A stretch of DNA of 64,000 nucleotides from Sphingobacteriales bacterium (GCA_016200915.1 JACQDV010000002.1:124001-188000), one strand, 5' to 3'; shown: positions 1-9,280, counted from the first letter of the stretch. Translations and numbers: made by a program. The notes: a model not told the origin generated them from the letters alone.

Positions 1-318
1 TTTAGTTATTATACGCTGGGTCTTGGTATGGATTCTCACAATGTGGGAAGAGGAAGAGAATCGATTGAGAAGGCACTAAAAACAATCCGTGCTAAAACAT
101 TGGTGATTGGAATTTCAAGCGATTTATTATTTCCCGTGGAAGAACAGAAATTTTTAGCTGCCAATATTCCTAATGCTCAATATGAAGAGATACATTCTTT
201 TTACGGACATGATGGATTCTTATTAGAATATGAAGCAATGACAACTATCATCAGCAATTTTCTTGAAACACATCAGCCAAAATCAACAACAAACTATAAA
301 CCACAAACAATAAACTAA
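1..318 (+). CDS. metX: Homoserine O-acetyltransferase, C-terminal part (cut by window edge)
   Basis: The frame is open from the first base, so this is the 3' end of a gene that begins outside the window. The visible 105 residues match the end of the MetX alpha/beta-hydrolase: LGMDSHNVGRGR near the start, the catalytic Asp in the SSDLLFP segment, and the catalytic His in YGHDGFLLEYE. The enzyme acetylates homoserine with acetyl-CoA at the start of methionine synthesis. It lies 3 bp upstream of hom, so the two are surely co-transcribed, and hom supplies its substrate. The last dozen residues (ending in NYKPQTIN) are encoded by a 7-bp-period array and are probably not native to the family. Family call is firm; N-terminal features cannot be judged. 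Confidence 0.9.
   Translation, partial: FSYYTLGLGMDSHNVGRGRESIEKALKTIRAKTLVIGISSDLLFPVEEQKFLAANIPNAQYEEIHSFYGHDGFLLEYEAMTTIISNFLETHQPKSTTNYKPQTIN
281..315 (+). repeat. Degenerate heptamer array at the metX 3' end
   Basis: Five consecutive 7-bp units read AATCAAC, AACAAAC, TATAAAC, CACAAAC, AATAAAC. The array encodes the last residues of MetX and brings in its TAA stop. The same word type (ACAAACT/ATAAACC) returns inside lpxB. Confidence 0.7.
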
Positions 319-321
319 AAA

Positions 322-1578
322 ATGTCGTACCATCAGCAATTAACAATAGGATTATTTGGATTTGGCGTAGTAGGCGAAGGTTTATATAAAGTACTGGAGA
401 AGACACCTTCATTAAAAGCTACTATCAAAAAAGTATGTATCAAAAATCCGGAGAAGAAAAGAAATGCACCAGCCGAATTATTTACTACTGATAAAAATGA
501 AATTCTTTTTGATGAAGAGATTAATGTGATAGTGGAAGTAATTAACGAATCAGAAGCAGCCTTTGAAATTGTATCTACCGCATTCAAAAATGGAAAAGCC
601 GTAGTGAGTGCCAGCAAAAAAATGATTGCCGAACATTTACCGGAGATATTGCAACTGCAAAAAGAAACAGGTCTTCCGTTTTTATGTGAAGCTGCTGCTT
701 GTGCCTCCATTCCCGTTATCCGCAACCTCGAAGAATATTATGATAATGATTTACTTCATGCCATTAAAGGAATTATCAACGGCAGCACCAATTATATTCT
801 CACCAAAATGTTTGAAGACAAATTAGATTTCAAACAGGCTTTATTACAGGCACAGCAATTAGGTTTTGCTGAAGCTGATCCAACATTAGATATAGATGGA
901 TGGGATGCCTTAAACAAGTGGTGCATCTTATTAAATCATGCGTATGGTATTGTTGCTTCGCCTGAGCAAATTGTTTTTAATGGGATACAAAGCATTCAGT
1001 TAAGTGATGCACTGGTAGCCAAAGAAAAAAATTATCAAATTAAATTAGTAGCCCAGGCGCAAAAATTACAGAATGGTAAAGTAGCTGCTTTTGTATTGCC
1101 ACAGTTTGTAAAACAGGATGACCATTTAGCTTTTGTAAAAAATGAATATAATGGTGTGGTGATTGAAAGTGGATTTGCTGATAAGCAATTCTTTTATGGT
1201 AAAGGCGCCGGAAGTTTTCCTACAGCCTCTGCGGTACTGAGTGATATTTCTGCTTTGCGTTATGATTATAAGTATGAGTACAAGAAATTATATCATCATG
1301 TACCAGGCGAATTAACAAAAGATTTTTATTTGAAAGTTTATTTGAGTTTTGATGACTGGAAATTTATTCCCCGTGAAAAATTAGAATGGATTGAAGAATG
1401 GCATGCAGAAGATGATCGCAAGTATTTGGTTGGCGTATTACCATTTACAGAATTAAAGAACAGCACCTGGTGGAAAGAGAACAACACCTCCTTAATTGTT
1501 TCACCAGAACCCATCATTGAAGATGTGGAAATAAGAAAACTTAAAAAGAAAAGCCTGGAATTAGCAGGTGTTATATAA
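322..1578 (+). CDS. hom: Homoserine dehydrogenase, monofunctional
   Basis: Reduces aspartate semialdehyde to homoserine with NAD(P)H. The N-terminal Rossmann motif is GFGVVGEG (residues 13-20). The catalytic core carries KGIINGSTNYIL (about 148-159), GFAEADPTLDIDGWDA (about 181-196) and GKGAGSFPTASAVLSD (about 293-308), all family hallmarks. Length is 418 residues; the C-terminal ~100 residues do not resemble a clear ACT domain, so feedback control may differ from classical Hom. It follows metX by 3 bp, which points to the methionine branch, while a second homoserine dehydrogenase is fused in thrA on the other strand. The start ATG sits right after an A-rich stretch, normal for this phylum. 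A strong hairpin terminator follows. Confidence 0.93.
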   Translation: MSYHQQLTIGLFGFGVVGEGLYKVLEKTPSLKATIKKVCIKNPEKKRNAPAELFTTDKNEILFDEEINVIVEVINESEAAFEIVSTAFKNGKAVVSASKKMIAEHLPEILQLQKETGLPFLCEAAACASIPVIRNLEEYYDNDLLHAIKGIINGSTNYILTKMFEDKLDFKQALLQAQQLGFAEADPTLDIDGWDALNKWCILLNHAYGIVASPEQIVFNGIQSIQLSDALVAKEKNYQIKLVAQAQKLQNGKVAAFVLPQFVKQDDHLAFVKNEYNGVVIESGFADKQFFYGKGAGSFPTASAVLSDISALRYDYKYEYKKLYHHVPGELTKDFYLKVYLSFDDWKFIPREKLEWIEEWHAEDDRKYLVGVLPFTELKNSTWWKENNTSLIVSPEPIIEDVEIRKLKKKSLELAGVI

Positions 1579-1585
1579 AACTACA

Positions 1586-1611
1586 ATCCCCCGCCAAACG
1601 GGGGATTTTTA
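1586..1611 (+). terminator. Intrinsic terminator after metX-hom
   Basis: Perfect 8-bp stem ATCCCCCG/CGGGGGAT with loop CCAAA, followed by TTTTTATTAG on the plus strand. It lies between the convergent hom and thrC stops. The T tract is weaker in the minus direction. Confidence 0.85.
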
Positions 1612-2910
1612 TTAGATAGTATGGAGAAATGACTTTAATGAATTGTAATCAACTTCAATGGTTGTTTTAACCGGTTGTTTGTTCATTATACCTTTTACTG
1701 AATCAGGTATTTCAATTGTTTTACCAATCTCCTGTTCCACTACTTCAGGGAATTTAACCGGATGTGCAGTACTTACGATAATTCCCTTTTGCGATGGATG
1801 TTGCTGCTGATAATCTTCCATTGCTTTAAAGGCAACGGCTGAATGCGGGTCGAGCAAATAATGATATTTATCGTAAACAGTTTTGATAGTTTTTCTGGTA
1901 GTAGCATCATCAATGCTGCAGGATTCCAGCATTGCTTTTGTTTCATCTAAATGCTGATGAAACAATTCCATAATACGTACGAAGTTGCTTGGGTTAGCTA
2001 CATCCATTGCATTGCTGATGGTTGCTACTGCAGGTTTCAGTTTTAATTCACCGCTATGCAAATAGTTTGGTATGATATCATTTGCATTGCAGGCGGCAAT
2101 AAATTTCTTCACTGGTAAACCCGATTGATTAGCCAGCATACCAGCACAAATATTTCCAAAATTTCCACTGGGCACACATATAACCGGTGGCTGATTTTTA
2201 AATGGCCATTGTTTCCATGCAAGGAAATAATAAAACTGTTGTGGCAACCAGCGGGCAACATTAATTGAATTAGCAGAAGTTAAAAACAGTTGATTAGTGA
2301 GTGCTTCATCAGCAAAAGCTTCTTTCACCATTTGCTGACAATCATCAAAATTTCCTTTTACTTCTAATGCATGAATATTTTTACCGAGTGTAGTCAATTG
2401 TTTTTCCTGCACCGAACTTACTTTTCCCGAAGGATATAATATCACTACCTCTACTCCTTCCACACCGTAAAATCCATTAGCCACCGCACCACCCGTATCA
2501 CCAGATGTTGCCACGAGTACAATTACTTTTTTTTGCTGGTCTTTTACAAAATAACCAAGGCAACGGCTCATGAATCTTGCACCCACATCTTTAAATGCGA
2601 GTGTAGGTCCGTGAAATAATTCTAATGAATAAATGTTATCTGTTACTTTAACTAATGGAATAGAGAAGTTGATAGTTTCATTTACAATTCTTCTTAACTC
2701 ATCATCAGGAATCACCTCGCCGACATAAGGACGAATAACACGAAATGCAATTTCTTCATTGGAATATTGCTCAACATTTTCAATCAGTTCCTTATCAACC
2801 TGCGGAATAACATCAGGGAAATATAATCCTTTATCAGGTGCCTGCCCCCGAATCGTTGCTTCTTTAAAATTAGTTATTGGCGACTGATGATTTAAACTAT
2901 AGTATTTCAT
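1612..2910 (-). CDS. thrC: Threonine synthase
   Basis: PLP enzyme converting O-phosphohomoserine to threonine, the last step of the pathway. The PLP lysine is Lys107 in GPTLAFKDVGARFM, followed by the VATSGDTGGAVANGF phosphate/PLP loop and the CVPSGNFGNICAGM motif. At 432 residues it is normal for the short bacterial class. It is the third gene of thrA-thrB-thrC, transcribed leftward, with 64 bp to thrB; that gap contains a heptamer array. The start beginning MKYYSLNHQSP is the usual one for the family. Confidence 0.95.
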   Translation of the reverse strand: MKYYSLNHQSPITNFKEATIRGQAPDKGLYFPDVIPQVDKELIENVEQYSNEEIAFRVIRPYVGEVIPDDELRRIVNETINFSIPLVKVTDNIYSLELFHGPTLAFKDVGARFMSRCLGYFVKDQQKKVIVLVATSGDTGGAVANGFYGVEGVEVVILYPSGKVSSVQEKQLTTLGKNIHALEVKGNFDDCQQMVKEAFADEALTNQLFLTSANSINVARWLPQQFYYFLAWKQWPFKNQPPVICVPSGNFGNICAGMLANQSGLPVKKFIAACNANDIIPNYLHSGELKLKPAVATISNAMDVANPSNFVRIMELFHQHLDETKAMLESCSIDDATTRKTIKTVYDKYHYLLDPHSAVAFKAMEDYQQQHPSQKGIIVSTAHPVKFPEVVEQEIGKTIEIPDSVKGIMNKQPVKTTIEVDYNSLKSFLHTI

Positions 2911-2922
2911 TGCTTGTACTTT

Positions 2923-2990
2923 GACGACAGACGACAGACGACTGACGATAAAAATTTTTATTACCCATTTTCAACTATCCATTATCCACA
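2923..2990. repeat. Two adjoining heptamer arrays between thrC and thrB
   Basis: First run: GACGACA, GACGACA, GACGACT, GACGATA (2923-2950). After an AT spacer a second run reads ACCCATT, TTCAACT, ATCCATT, ATCCACA (2963-2990). The second run contains the thrB stop codon (TAG on the minus strand) and encodes its last residues. Confidence 0.7.
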
Positions 2991-3904
2991 ACTCTCACTC
3001 CTTCCCCATTAATCTTTGTAACATAAGTATTATAATCAATACCAATTTTATTATAGGTTTCCTGCATTACACTTTCTACTGCTTTGGCTGATGCTTCATC
3101 TTTACTCAGCATAAAGATAGATGGACCGGAACCAGATATACCACCACCCAATGCACCGGCTGCTTTACTTTTTGATTTTACTTCATCAAAACCGGGAATT
3201 AAAATACTTCTTACCGGTTCAATGATGACATCTTCTAATGAACGTCCTATCAAATCATAATCATTCTTGATAAAACCAGCTACTAATCCTGCCACATTAC
3301 CCCATTGCTTAATCGCATCCTTCAGTAAAATTTGTTTCTTCAGTATTTGTCTTGCATCAGAAGTTCTTACTTCAATTTGCGGGTGAACAACTGTCACAAA
3401 TAATTCCGGCGCAGGTACCTGTACAATATCCAATGGATGAATGCTTCTTATTAATGTAACACCACCATAAATACATGGAGCAATATTATCTGCATGTTTT
3501 ACACCAGATGCAAGCTTCTCTCCATTCATTGCAAACTGCACTAACTCTTCTTTGTTGAATTGTTTATTCAGTAATTCATTAGCAGCAACAGCAGCACCTG
3601 CTGCACTCGCTGCACTGGAGCCAATACCACTTCCTGGTTTGATATGTTTTTCAATAGTAATTTCAAATCCAACCTGGTTATTCAATTTTTCCATTACAGA
3701 AAGCAATACCACACCAGCAACATTCTTTTCCGGTTCCATTGGTAAATTGAATTCATCATTATTGATGATGGTAACAGTTGGTTCTTCCTTCAGCTTTATC
3801 GACATAATATCATAAGGCTGATGCAATGCCAAACCCAGCACATCAAAACCACAAACGAGATTTGCCACTGTACCCGGTGCATGTATCGTAACTGTTTTAC
3901 TCAT
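2975..3904 (-). CDS. thrB: Homoserine kinase
   Basis: GHMP-superfamily kinase phosphorylating homoserine with ATP to give the ThrC substrate. The ATP-binding motif PGSGIGSSAASAAGAA is near residues 91-106, an N-terminal APGTVANLVCGFDVLGLAL segment marks the family, and a C-terminal GGGISGSGPSIFML loop closes the active site. Length is 309 residues, typical. It lies between thrA and thrC in one leftward operon. The final residues (VVDNG) are encoded by heptamer repeat sequence that also provides the TAG stop. Confidence 0.95.
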   Translation of the reverse strand: MSKTVTIHAPGTVANLVCGFDVLGLALHQPYDIMSIKLKEEPTVTIINNDEFNLPMEPEKNVAGVVLLSVMEKLNNQVGFEITIEKHIKPGSGIGSSAASAAGAAVAANELLNKQFNKEELVQFAMNGEKLASGVKHADNIAPCIYGGVTLIRSIHPLDIVQVPAPELFVTVVHPQIEVRTSDARQILKKQILLKDAIKQWGNVAGLVAGFIKNDYDLIGRSLEDVIIEPVRSILIPGFDEVKSKSKAAGALGGGISGSGPSIFMLSKDEASAKAVESVMQETYNKIGIDYNTYVTKINGEGVRVVDNG

Positions 3905-3905
3905 T

Positions 3906-3947
3906 TTACTTTCTTATTCCTTATTTCAAATTTCTTATTTCTCATTC
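3906..3947. repeat. Heptamer array between thrB and thrA
   Basis: Six 7-bp units: TTACTTT, CTTATTC, CTTATTT, CAAATTT, CTTATTT, CTCATTC. The array fills the 43-bp thrA-thrB gap exactly, from the thrA stop to the thrB start. Confidence 0.65.
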
Positions 3948-6392
3948 TCATGCTTTCGCTGCACGGATAATATCTGCAAACACACCCGAAGCCGTAACAT
4001 CCGCACCGGCACCGGCACCTTTAATCACCAATGGCTGTTCAGGATAACGTTCTGTATAGAAGAGCACCAAATTATCTTTTCCATACAAATGATAAAAATC
4101 GCTTTCTGCCGGAATATGCTGCAAACCTACATTGGCTTTTCCATTCTCAAACTGTGCTACAAATTTCAGTTTACAATTTTGGGCATTTGCTTCTTCCAGT
4201 AATTTTTTGAAATGTGCTTCATGCTTTCCCATCTCTTTATAAAAATCATCTACTGAACCTTCCATACAGGAGGCTGGCATAAATGAATTATTAGCGATAT
4301 CATTCATTTCAATTTGCTCACCTGCTTCTCTTGCTAAAATCATAATCTTACGCATTACATCTGTTCCGCCTAAATCCAAACGTGGGTCAGGTTCGGTGTA
4401 TCCTTCATCCTGTGCTTGTTTCACCACTTCTGCAAAAGTTCTTGAACCATCGTAATTATTAAAAACAAAATTGAGTGTACCGGAAAGCACCGCCTGTATT
4501 TTATTTACCTTATCTCCACTGCGTTTTAAATCATTGAGTGTACCAATAACCGGTAAGCCGGCACCAACATTTGTTTCAAATAAGAATGGTGCATTAAACT
4601 CTCTCGATAAATCTTTTAGCTTCTTATAATTTTCATATACAGAAGATGCAGCTACTTTATTACAGGCCACTACGGCAATACTTTTTTGTAACAGTTGATT
4701 GTACACAAACGCTACCACATCGTTCGCAGTAATATCCACAAACACACTGTTACGCAGGTTACGTTTGATGATTTCATCAACAAACTGTTGCAGCACTGCT
4801 TTCTCCCCGTTATCCAATAATTGTTTCCAGTCATTCAAACTAATTCCTTCTTCATTAATCAGCATCTTGCGGCTGTTGGCTAAACCAACCACTCTTACCT
4901 GCAATCTTAATTGCTGCTGCAGGTAACTTAACTGCTGATTTAATTGTCCTATAAGCTTTGCACCTACATTGCCAGTGCCAACAATAAACAAGTTTACCTG
5001 TTTGTAGGTAGTTTCAAAAAAATCTTCATGCAATACGTTTACTGCTTTTCTAACATCAGCCGTAGAAATAACAGCAGAAATATTTCTTTCAGACGAACCC
5101 TGTGAAATAGCTCTTACATTCACACCGTTTCTTCCCAATGAAGAAAACATTCTTCCGCTGATACCGGTATGATTTTTCATATTATCACCAACCAGCGCCA
5201 CAATAGATAATTCTCTTTCTACAATCAATGGCTCTACTTTACCAATAGAAATTTCATATTCAAAAGCTGCATCCACCACTTCTTTTGCTTTATCTGCAGA
5301 TGATGAATCGACAGCAACACAAATGGAATGTTCCGATGAACTTTGTGTAATTAAAATCACATTGATCTTTGCATTACTCAATGCTTCAAACAAACGCTTG
5401 GAGAAACCGGGAATGCCAACCATACCACTTCCTTCCAGACTGATCAATGTAATATTATTGATGGAAGAAATACCACGGATGATACTTCCGTTTACTTCTA
5501 CTTTATTCTGAATTAATGTTCCGGCATCCTGCGGAGCAAAAGTATTTTTAATTAACACGGGAATACCTTTACTCATCACCGGTTGAATCGTTGGCGGATA
5601 AATAACTTTCGCACCAAAATGTGATAACTCCATTCCTTCCTGGTAAGAGATAGAAGGAATTACTTTAGCATTGGGCACCCAACGTGGATCAGCTGTCATC
5701 ATCCCACTTACATCAGTCCATATTTCTAACACCTCCGCATTTACAGCTGCAGCATAAATGGCAGCAGTATAATCTGAACCACCTCTCCCTAAAGTTGTAG
5801 TGATGTTATTGTTGTCTGAAGCAATAAAACCGGGAGCAACAATTAAATTATCTTTTACTGAAGCAACAAAGTCAGTCACATTTTTATTGGTAACAGCAAA
5901 ATCAACTGCCGCAAAACTATAATTGGAATTTGTTTTAATTACTGTTCTTGAATCTAACCATGAATTCTTTACACCATTCAGTTGAAAAGCAGCTGATATA
6001 ATTTGTGATGACATCAACTCACCATAACTCACTATGCGGTCCTTTGTTCTTTCAGATAATTCATTCAGCAGGAAAACACCATTGCAGATATCTTCAATTT
6101 CATTACACATCTTTTTCACCAGGCTTAATACACTGCTCTGGTTTTGTACCGGTATCAATTCTTTCACTGTTTCCAAATGACGGTGTTCTATCTTCTGTAA
6201 ATTTTCTTTGTATCCTTCATCACCCGATGCGGCTAATGTACCACAGGCAATCAGTGCATCGGTAGTTCCGCCCAATGCAGATACCACCAAAATAATTTTT
6301 TCATTTACCACCCGTTCGCTCACAATCTTCATTACTTTCTTTATAGCTTCAGCACTTCCTACTGAAGTACCGCCAAATTTTAAAACATTCAT
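3948..6392 (-). CDS. thrA: Bifunctional aspartokinase / homoserine dehydrogenase
   Basis: Catalyses the first and third steps of the aspartate pathway. The kinase domain starts with MNVLKFGGTSVGSAEAI and has TLGRGGSDYTAAIYAAA near residues 200-216. Two ACT regulatory domains follow (about 310-460), the usual site of threonine feedback. The C-terminal dehydrogenase has FIVGTGNVGAKLI, VLSGTLNFVFNNYDG, GYTEPDPRLDLGGTDVMRK and GAGAGADVTASGVFADI. At 814 residues it has the usual length for ThrA/MetL fusions. It leads the thr operon; about 90 bp upstream ends a Thr-rich leader peptide, so attenuation by charged tRNA-Thr is likely. It duplicates the dehydrogenase of the stand-alone hom gene. Confidence 0.96.
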   Translation of the reverse strand: MNVLKFGGTSVGSAEAIKKVMKIVSERVVNEKIILVVSALGGTTDALIACGTLAASGDEGYKENLQKIEHRHLETVKELIPVQNQSSVLSLVKKMCNEIEDICNGVFLLNELSERTKDRIVSYGELMSSQIISAAFQLNGVKNSWLDSRTVIKTNSNYSFAAVDFAVTNKNVTDFVASVKDNLIVAPGFIASDNNNITTTLGRGGSDYTAAIYAAAVNAEVLEIWTDVSGMMTADPRWVPNAKVIPSISYQEGMELSHFGAKVIYPPTIQPVMSKGIPVLIKNTFAPQDAGTLIQNKVEVNGSIIRGISSINNITLISLEGSGMVGIPGFSKRLFEALSNAKINVILITQSSSEHSICVAVDSSSADKAKEVVDAAFEYEISIGKVEPLIVERELSIVALVGDNMKNHTGISGRMFSSLGRNGVNVRAISQGSSERNISAVISTADVRKAVNVLHEDFFETTYKQVNLFIVGTGNVGAKLIGQLNQQLSYLQQQLRLQVRVVGLANSRKMLINEEGISLNDWKQLLDNGEKAVLQQFVDEIIKRNLRNSVFVDITANDVVAFVYNQLLQKSIAVVACNKVAASSVYENYKKLKDLSREFNAPFLFETNVGAGLPVIGTLNDLKRSGDKVNKIQAVLSGTLNFVFNNYDGSRTFAEVVKQAQDEGYTEPDPRLDLGGTDVMRKIMILAREAGEQIEMNDIANNSFMPASCMEGSVDDFYKEMGKHEAHFKKLLEEANAQNCKLKFVAQFENGKANVGLQHIPAESDFYHLYGKDNLVLFYTERYPEQPLVIKGAGAGADVTASGVFADIIRAAKA

Positions 6393-6475
6393 TATTGCAA
6401 AATTAATTAATTAAAATAGTTAAGATTTACTTGTTAAGTGTGCAGCTAAAGCCCAATTGGTAATATGACTAATTT

Positions 6476-6495
6476 CAATCCGCATTAGCGGATTG
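6476..6495 (-). promoter_or_regulatory. Hairpin overlapping the stop codon of the Thr leader peptide
   Basis: Perfect 8-bp inverted repeat CAATCCGC/GCGGATTG with a 4-nt loop that contains the leader stop codon. No U tract follows, so it is not a plain terminator. A ribosome finishing or stalled on the leader would change whether this stem forms, which fits a translation-coupled switch for thrA. Confidence 0.5.
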
Positions 6496-6571
6496 TTGTG
6501 GTAGTTGTAGTGGTAGAAGCAGCAACGGAAATTGCTGTAACAGTGAATTGATATGTTATGTTTCTTACCAT
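6485..6571 (-). CDS. thrL: Threonine operon leader peptide (putative)
   Basis: A 28-residue peptide, starting MVRNITYQ and ending in STTTTTTTIR, with seven consecutive Thr codons of mixed type (ACC ACT ACA ACT ACC ACA ACA) then one Ile codon. It ends 92 bp before thrA on the same strand. This is the same design as the enterobacterial thr leader, where stalling on Thr/Ile codons controls attenuation. The frame stays open upstream to an ATG at 6676, but the shorter start is preferred because the longer form would run into the divergent ppc promoter region. Function is inferred from composition and position. Confidence 0.65.
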   Translation of the reverse strand: MVRNITYQFTVTAISVAASTTTTTTTIR

Positions 6572-6664
6572 TGTTTGAAGTGGCAGCAAGATAGCAACTA
6601 AATCAATAAAAACAAATGCCACAATGAAATTATTGTGTAATTTCAAGCCTCTTTTGATGCTTGC

Positions 6665-6672
6665 TACATTTG
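6665..6672 (+). promoter_or_regulatory. Candidate -7 element for ppc
   Basis: TACATTTG is an exact match to the Bacteroidota -7 consensus TAnnTTTG, 25 bp before the ppc ATG. No clear TTG was found at the -33 spacing, so this is moderate evidence. Confidence 0.4.
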
Positions 6673-6696
6673 TCAATCGTAAACTAACAATAGTTA

Positions 6697-9273
6697 ATGA
6701 ACCAGGAATCTGCAGGTTTATCGGTTTTTAAGAACCAGGTAGGCATCAAGTTTCAATTGTACAACAGTTTATTTACTTCATTGCCTTTTCACCGCATTGA
6801 AAAGACAGGAATTTTATTATCTCTTCTTTTAAACAATTGCGAAGACGGTTATAAAAAGAAACAAAGTCCGCTTGAAATAATTGAAGACTTTTTAAAAAAC
6901 TATACTCAATATATTAATGAGAATGATAAATTGGATTTATTGTTCCGTTTTGTACAGTATGTAGAAAGACAAGTGGTGTTGTTTGATGCACTGGAAGATG
7001 CTGCTTTTAAAGAAGTGAATGATATGAGTGGTACTGGTACATTAAAGCATCTTGAATCAGAAATTATTCAAAGCAATAAAGATGAAGAGCTGACCAGGAA
7101 GCTGACAGATTTTTGTATTCGACTTGTATTAACTGCACATCCTACGCAGTTTTATCCCGGAACAGTGTTGGGTATTATTAATGATTTATCCAAAGCAATT
7201 GCTGATAATAATGTAGCCCAGATAAATGTTTATTTACAGCAGTTAGGTAAAACGCCTTTCTTCAAACAACAAAAACCAACTCCATATGATGAAGCTGTCA
7301 GTTTGATCTGGTATATGGAAAATGTGTTCTATCCTGCATCGGGAAGAATTATTGCCAGTTTGAAAAATCGTTTCCGTGACAATATGAATAAAGAGAATCC
7401 TATTATTAAAATGGGTTTCTGGCCGGGTGGTGACAGAGATGGTAATCCTTTTGTTACAGTTGATACTACTTTAAAAGTTGCCGATGCATTGAGAGGAAGT
7501 ATTATCAAATGTTATTATCTCGATGTAAGAAAACTCAAACGCCGTCTTACTTTTAAAGGAGTAGAACAACCGCTGGCAGATTTAGAAAAAAAATTATACA
7601 ACAACATTTTTATACCCGGACAAAAAACGGATTTATCTAAGAAAGAAATTTTAGATACGCTTAATCAAATTCGTGATACACTCGTTTACCAGCATAACAG
7701 TTTGTTTGTGCATTTGGTAAACAGCCTTATTAATAAAGTAGAAGTATTTGGTTTGCACTTTGCAACATTGGATATAAGACAAGATAGTTCTGTTCATGGC
7801 AAAGTGCTGGATGCTGTTGCTGCTAACAGTTCTTTATTACCAAATAATTATAATGTATTGAATGAAGAAGAAAAAGTGCAACTACTTTCATCACTGGAAA
7901 TAAATAATGAAAGCATTGAATTAAGCGATTCATTATTCAATGATACTATTGCCAGCATTAAAGCTGTAAAAGAAATTCGGCAGTATAATGGTAATGAAGG
8001 TTGCGACCGTTATATCATCAGCCAGTGTAACAGTGTGCTGAATGTAATGGAAGTATATGCCTTGTTCAAATTAGGTGGATGGAAAAAAGAAGAATTAAAG
8101 ATTGATATTGTGCCGCTGTTTGAAACCATTGATGATTTGAAACATGCCGGTGGTATTATGGAAGCATTGTACACCAATGAAACTTACCGCCAGCATTTGA
8201 AGTTAAAGAACAATCGTCAAACTATAATGCTTGGTTTTAGTGATGGAACAAAAGATGGCGGTTATTTAATGGCTAACTGGAGTATATACAAAGCAAAAGA
8301 AGAACTCACTGCTATCAGCCGTAAATATGATATTGATGTGGTGTTCTTTGATGGTCGTGGTGGTCCGCCGGCAAGAGGTGGTGGTAAAACACATAAGTTT
8401 TATGCAAGCATGGGGAAGAATATTTCCAACAAAGAAATTCAATTGACTATACAGGGTCAGACAGTAAGCTCTAATTTCGGAACAATCGATGCTGCACAAT
8501 TTAATATTGAGCAGTTGATAAATGCAGGTATTACGAATGATCTGTTCTCTTCCCGCCATGTTACACTGGAAAAAGGTGAAGAATGTTTATTACAGGAACT
8601 GGCTGAAAAAAGTTTTGCATCTTATGTTTCATTAAAGAACCATCCTAACTTCTTAAACTATTTAGCACAGGTTAGTCCTTTGCGTTTTTATGCCGAAACC
8701 AATATCGGTTCAAGACCGGCTAAACGTGGTGGTGGTTCAAGATTATCATTAAAAGATTTAAGAGCCATTCCTTTTGTTGGCGCCTGGAGCCAGTTAAAAC
8801 AAAATGTAACAGGTTATTTTGGCGTAGGAACTGCTTTAAAAGCTTTGGATGATAAAGGACGTTTTAATGAAGTAAGAGCCTTATATCAAAACTCTCTTTT
8901 CTTTAAAACACTAATGGATAATTGTGAAATGGCAATGAAGAAATGTTTCTTCCCGCTAACAGAGTATTTATCCAACCACCCGGTTTATGGCGAACTAAGA
9001 AACCGTATTTACGAAGAGTATCAGCTAAGCATGCAGTATATTTTTAAATTATCAGGCAAGCATGATTTGATGGCTGACTATCCTGTTGAACAATTATCTG
9101 TTCAAATGCGGGAAAGAATTGTATTACCGCTCTTAACTATTCAGCAATATGCTATTGCCAAAGTTCGTGAGTCAGAAGAACAGCTGGTTCCTAATCCTAA
9201 TAAACCAACTTATGAAAAATTAGTGATGCGTTGTTCATTTGGAATTATTAATGCCGGAAGGAACTCTGCGTAA
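6697..9273 (+). CDS. ppc: Phosphoenolpyruvate carboxylase
   Basis: Carboxylates PEP with bicarbonate to oxaloacetate, feeding the TCA cycle and the aspartate family made by the adjacent thr and met genes. The first catalytic region is LVLTAHPTQFYPG (His about residue 147), then GFWPGGDRDGNPFVT (about 247-261) and the glycine-rich loop DGRGGPPARGGGKTH (about 551-565). NIGSRPAKR and AIPFVGAWSQ are also family motifs. The C terminus reads INAGRNSA where many members end in MRNTG. At 858 residues it is close to the usual ~880-900. It is divergent from the thr operon and monocistronic. Confidence 0.95.
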   Translation: MNQESAGLSVFKNQVGIKFQLYNSLFTSLPFHRIEKTGILLSLLLNNCEDGYKKKQSPLEIIEDFLKNYTQYINENDKLDLLFRFVQYVERQVVLFDALEDAAFKEVNDMSGTGTLKHLESEIIQSNKDEELTRKLTDFCIRLVLTAHPTQFYPGTVLGIINDLSKAIADNNVAQINVYLQQLGKTPFFKQQKPTPYDEAVSLIWYMENVFYPASGRIIASLKNRFRDNMNKENPIIKMGFWPGGDRDGNPFVTVDTTLKVADALRGSIIKCYYLDVRKLKRRLTFKGVEQPLADLEKKLYNNIFIPGQKTDLSKKEILDTLNQIRDTLVYQHNSLFVHLVNSLINKVEVFGLHFATLDIRQDSSVHGKVLDAVAANSSLLPNNYNVLNEEEKVQLLSSLEINNESIELSDSLFNDTIASIKAVKEIRQYNGNEGCDRYIISQCNSVLNVMEVYALFKLGGWKKEELKIDIVPLFETIDDLKHAGGIMEALYTNETYRQHLKLKNNRQTIMLGFSDGTKDGGYLMANWSIYKAKEELTAISRKYDIDVVFFDGRGGPPARGGGKTHKFYASMGKNISNKEIQLTIQGQTVSSNFGTIDAAQFNIEQLINAGITNDLFSSRHVTLEKGEECLLQELAEKSFASYVSLKNHPNFLNYLAQVSPLRFYAETNIGSRPAKRGGGSRLSLKDLRAIPFVGAWSQLKQNVTGYFGVGTALKALDDKGRFNEVRALYQNSLFFKTLMDNCEMAMKKCFFPLTEYLSNHPVYGELRNRIYEEYQLSMQYIFKLSGKHDLMADYPVEQLSVQMRERIVLPLLTIQQYAIAKVRESEEQLVPNPNKPTYEKLVMRCSFGIINAGRNSA

Positions 9274-9280
9274 TAAAAAA

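Noticed and set aside
6572-6676. Longer 63-residue version of the Thr leader
   Set aside because: Would start inside the divergent ppc promoter; the 28-residue form is the more usual leader size.
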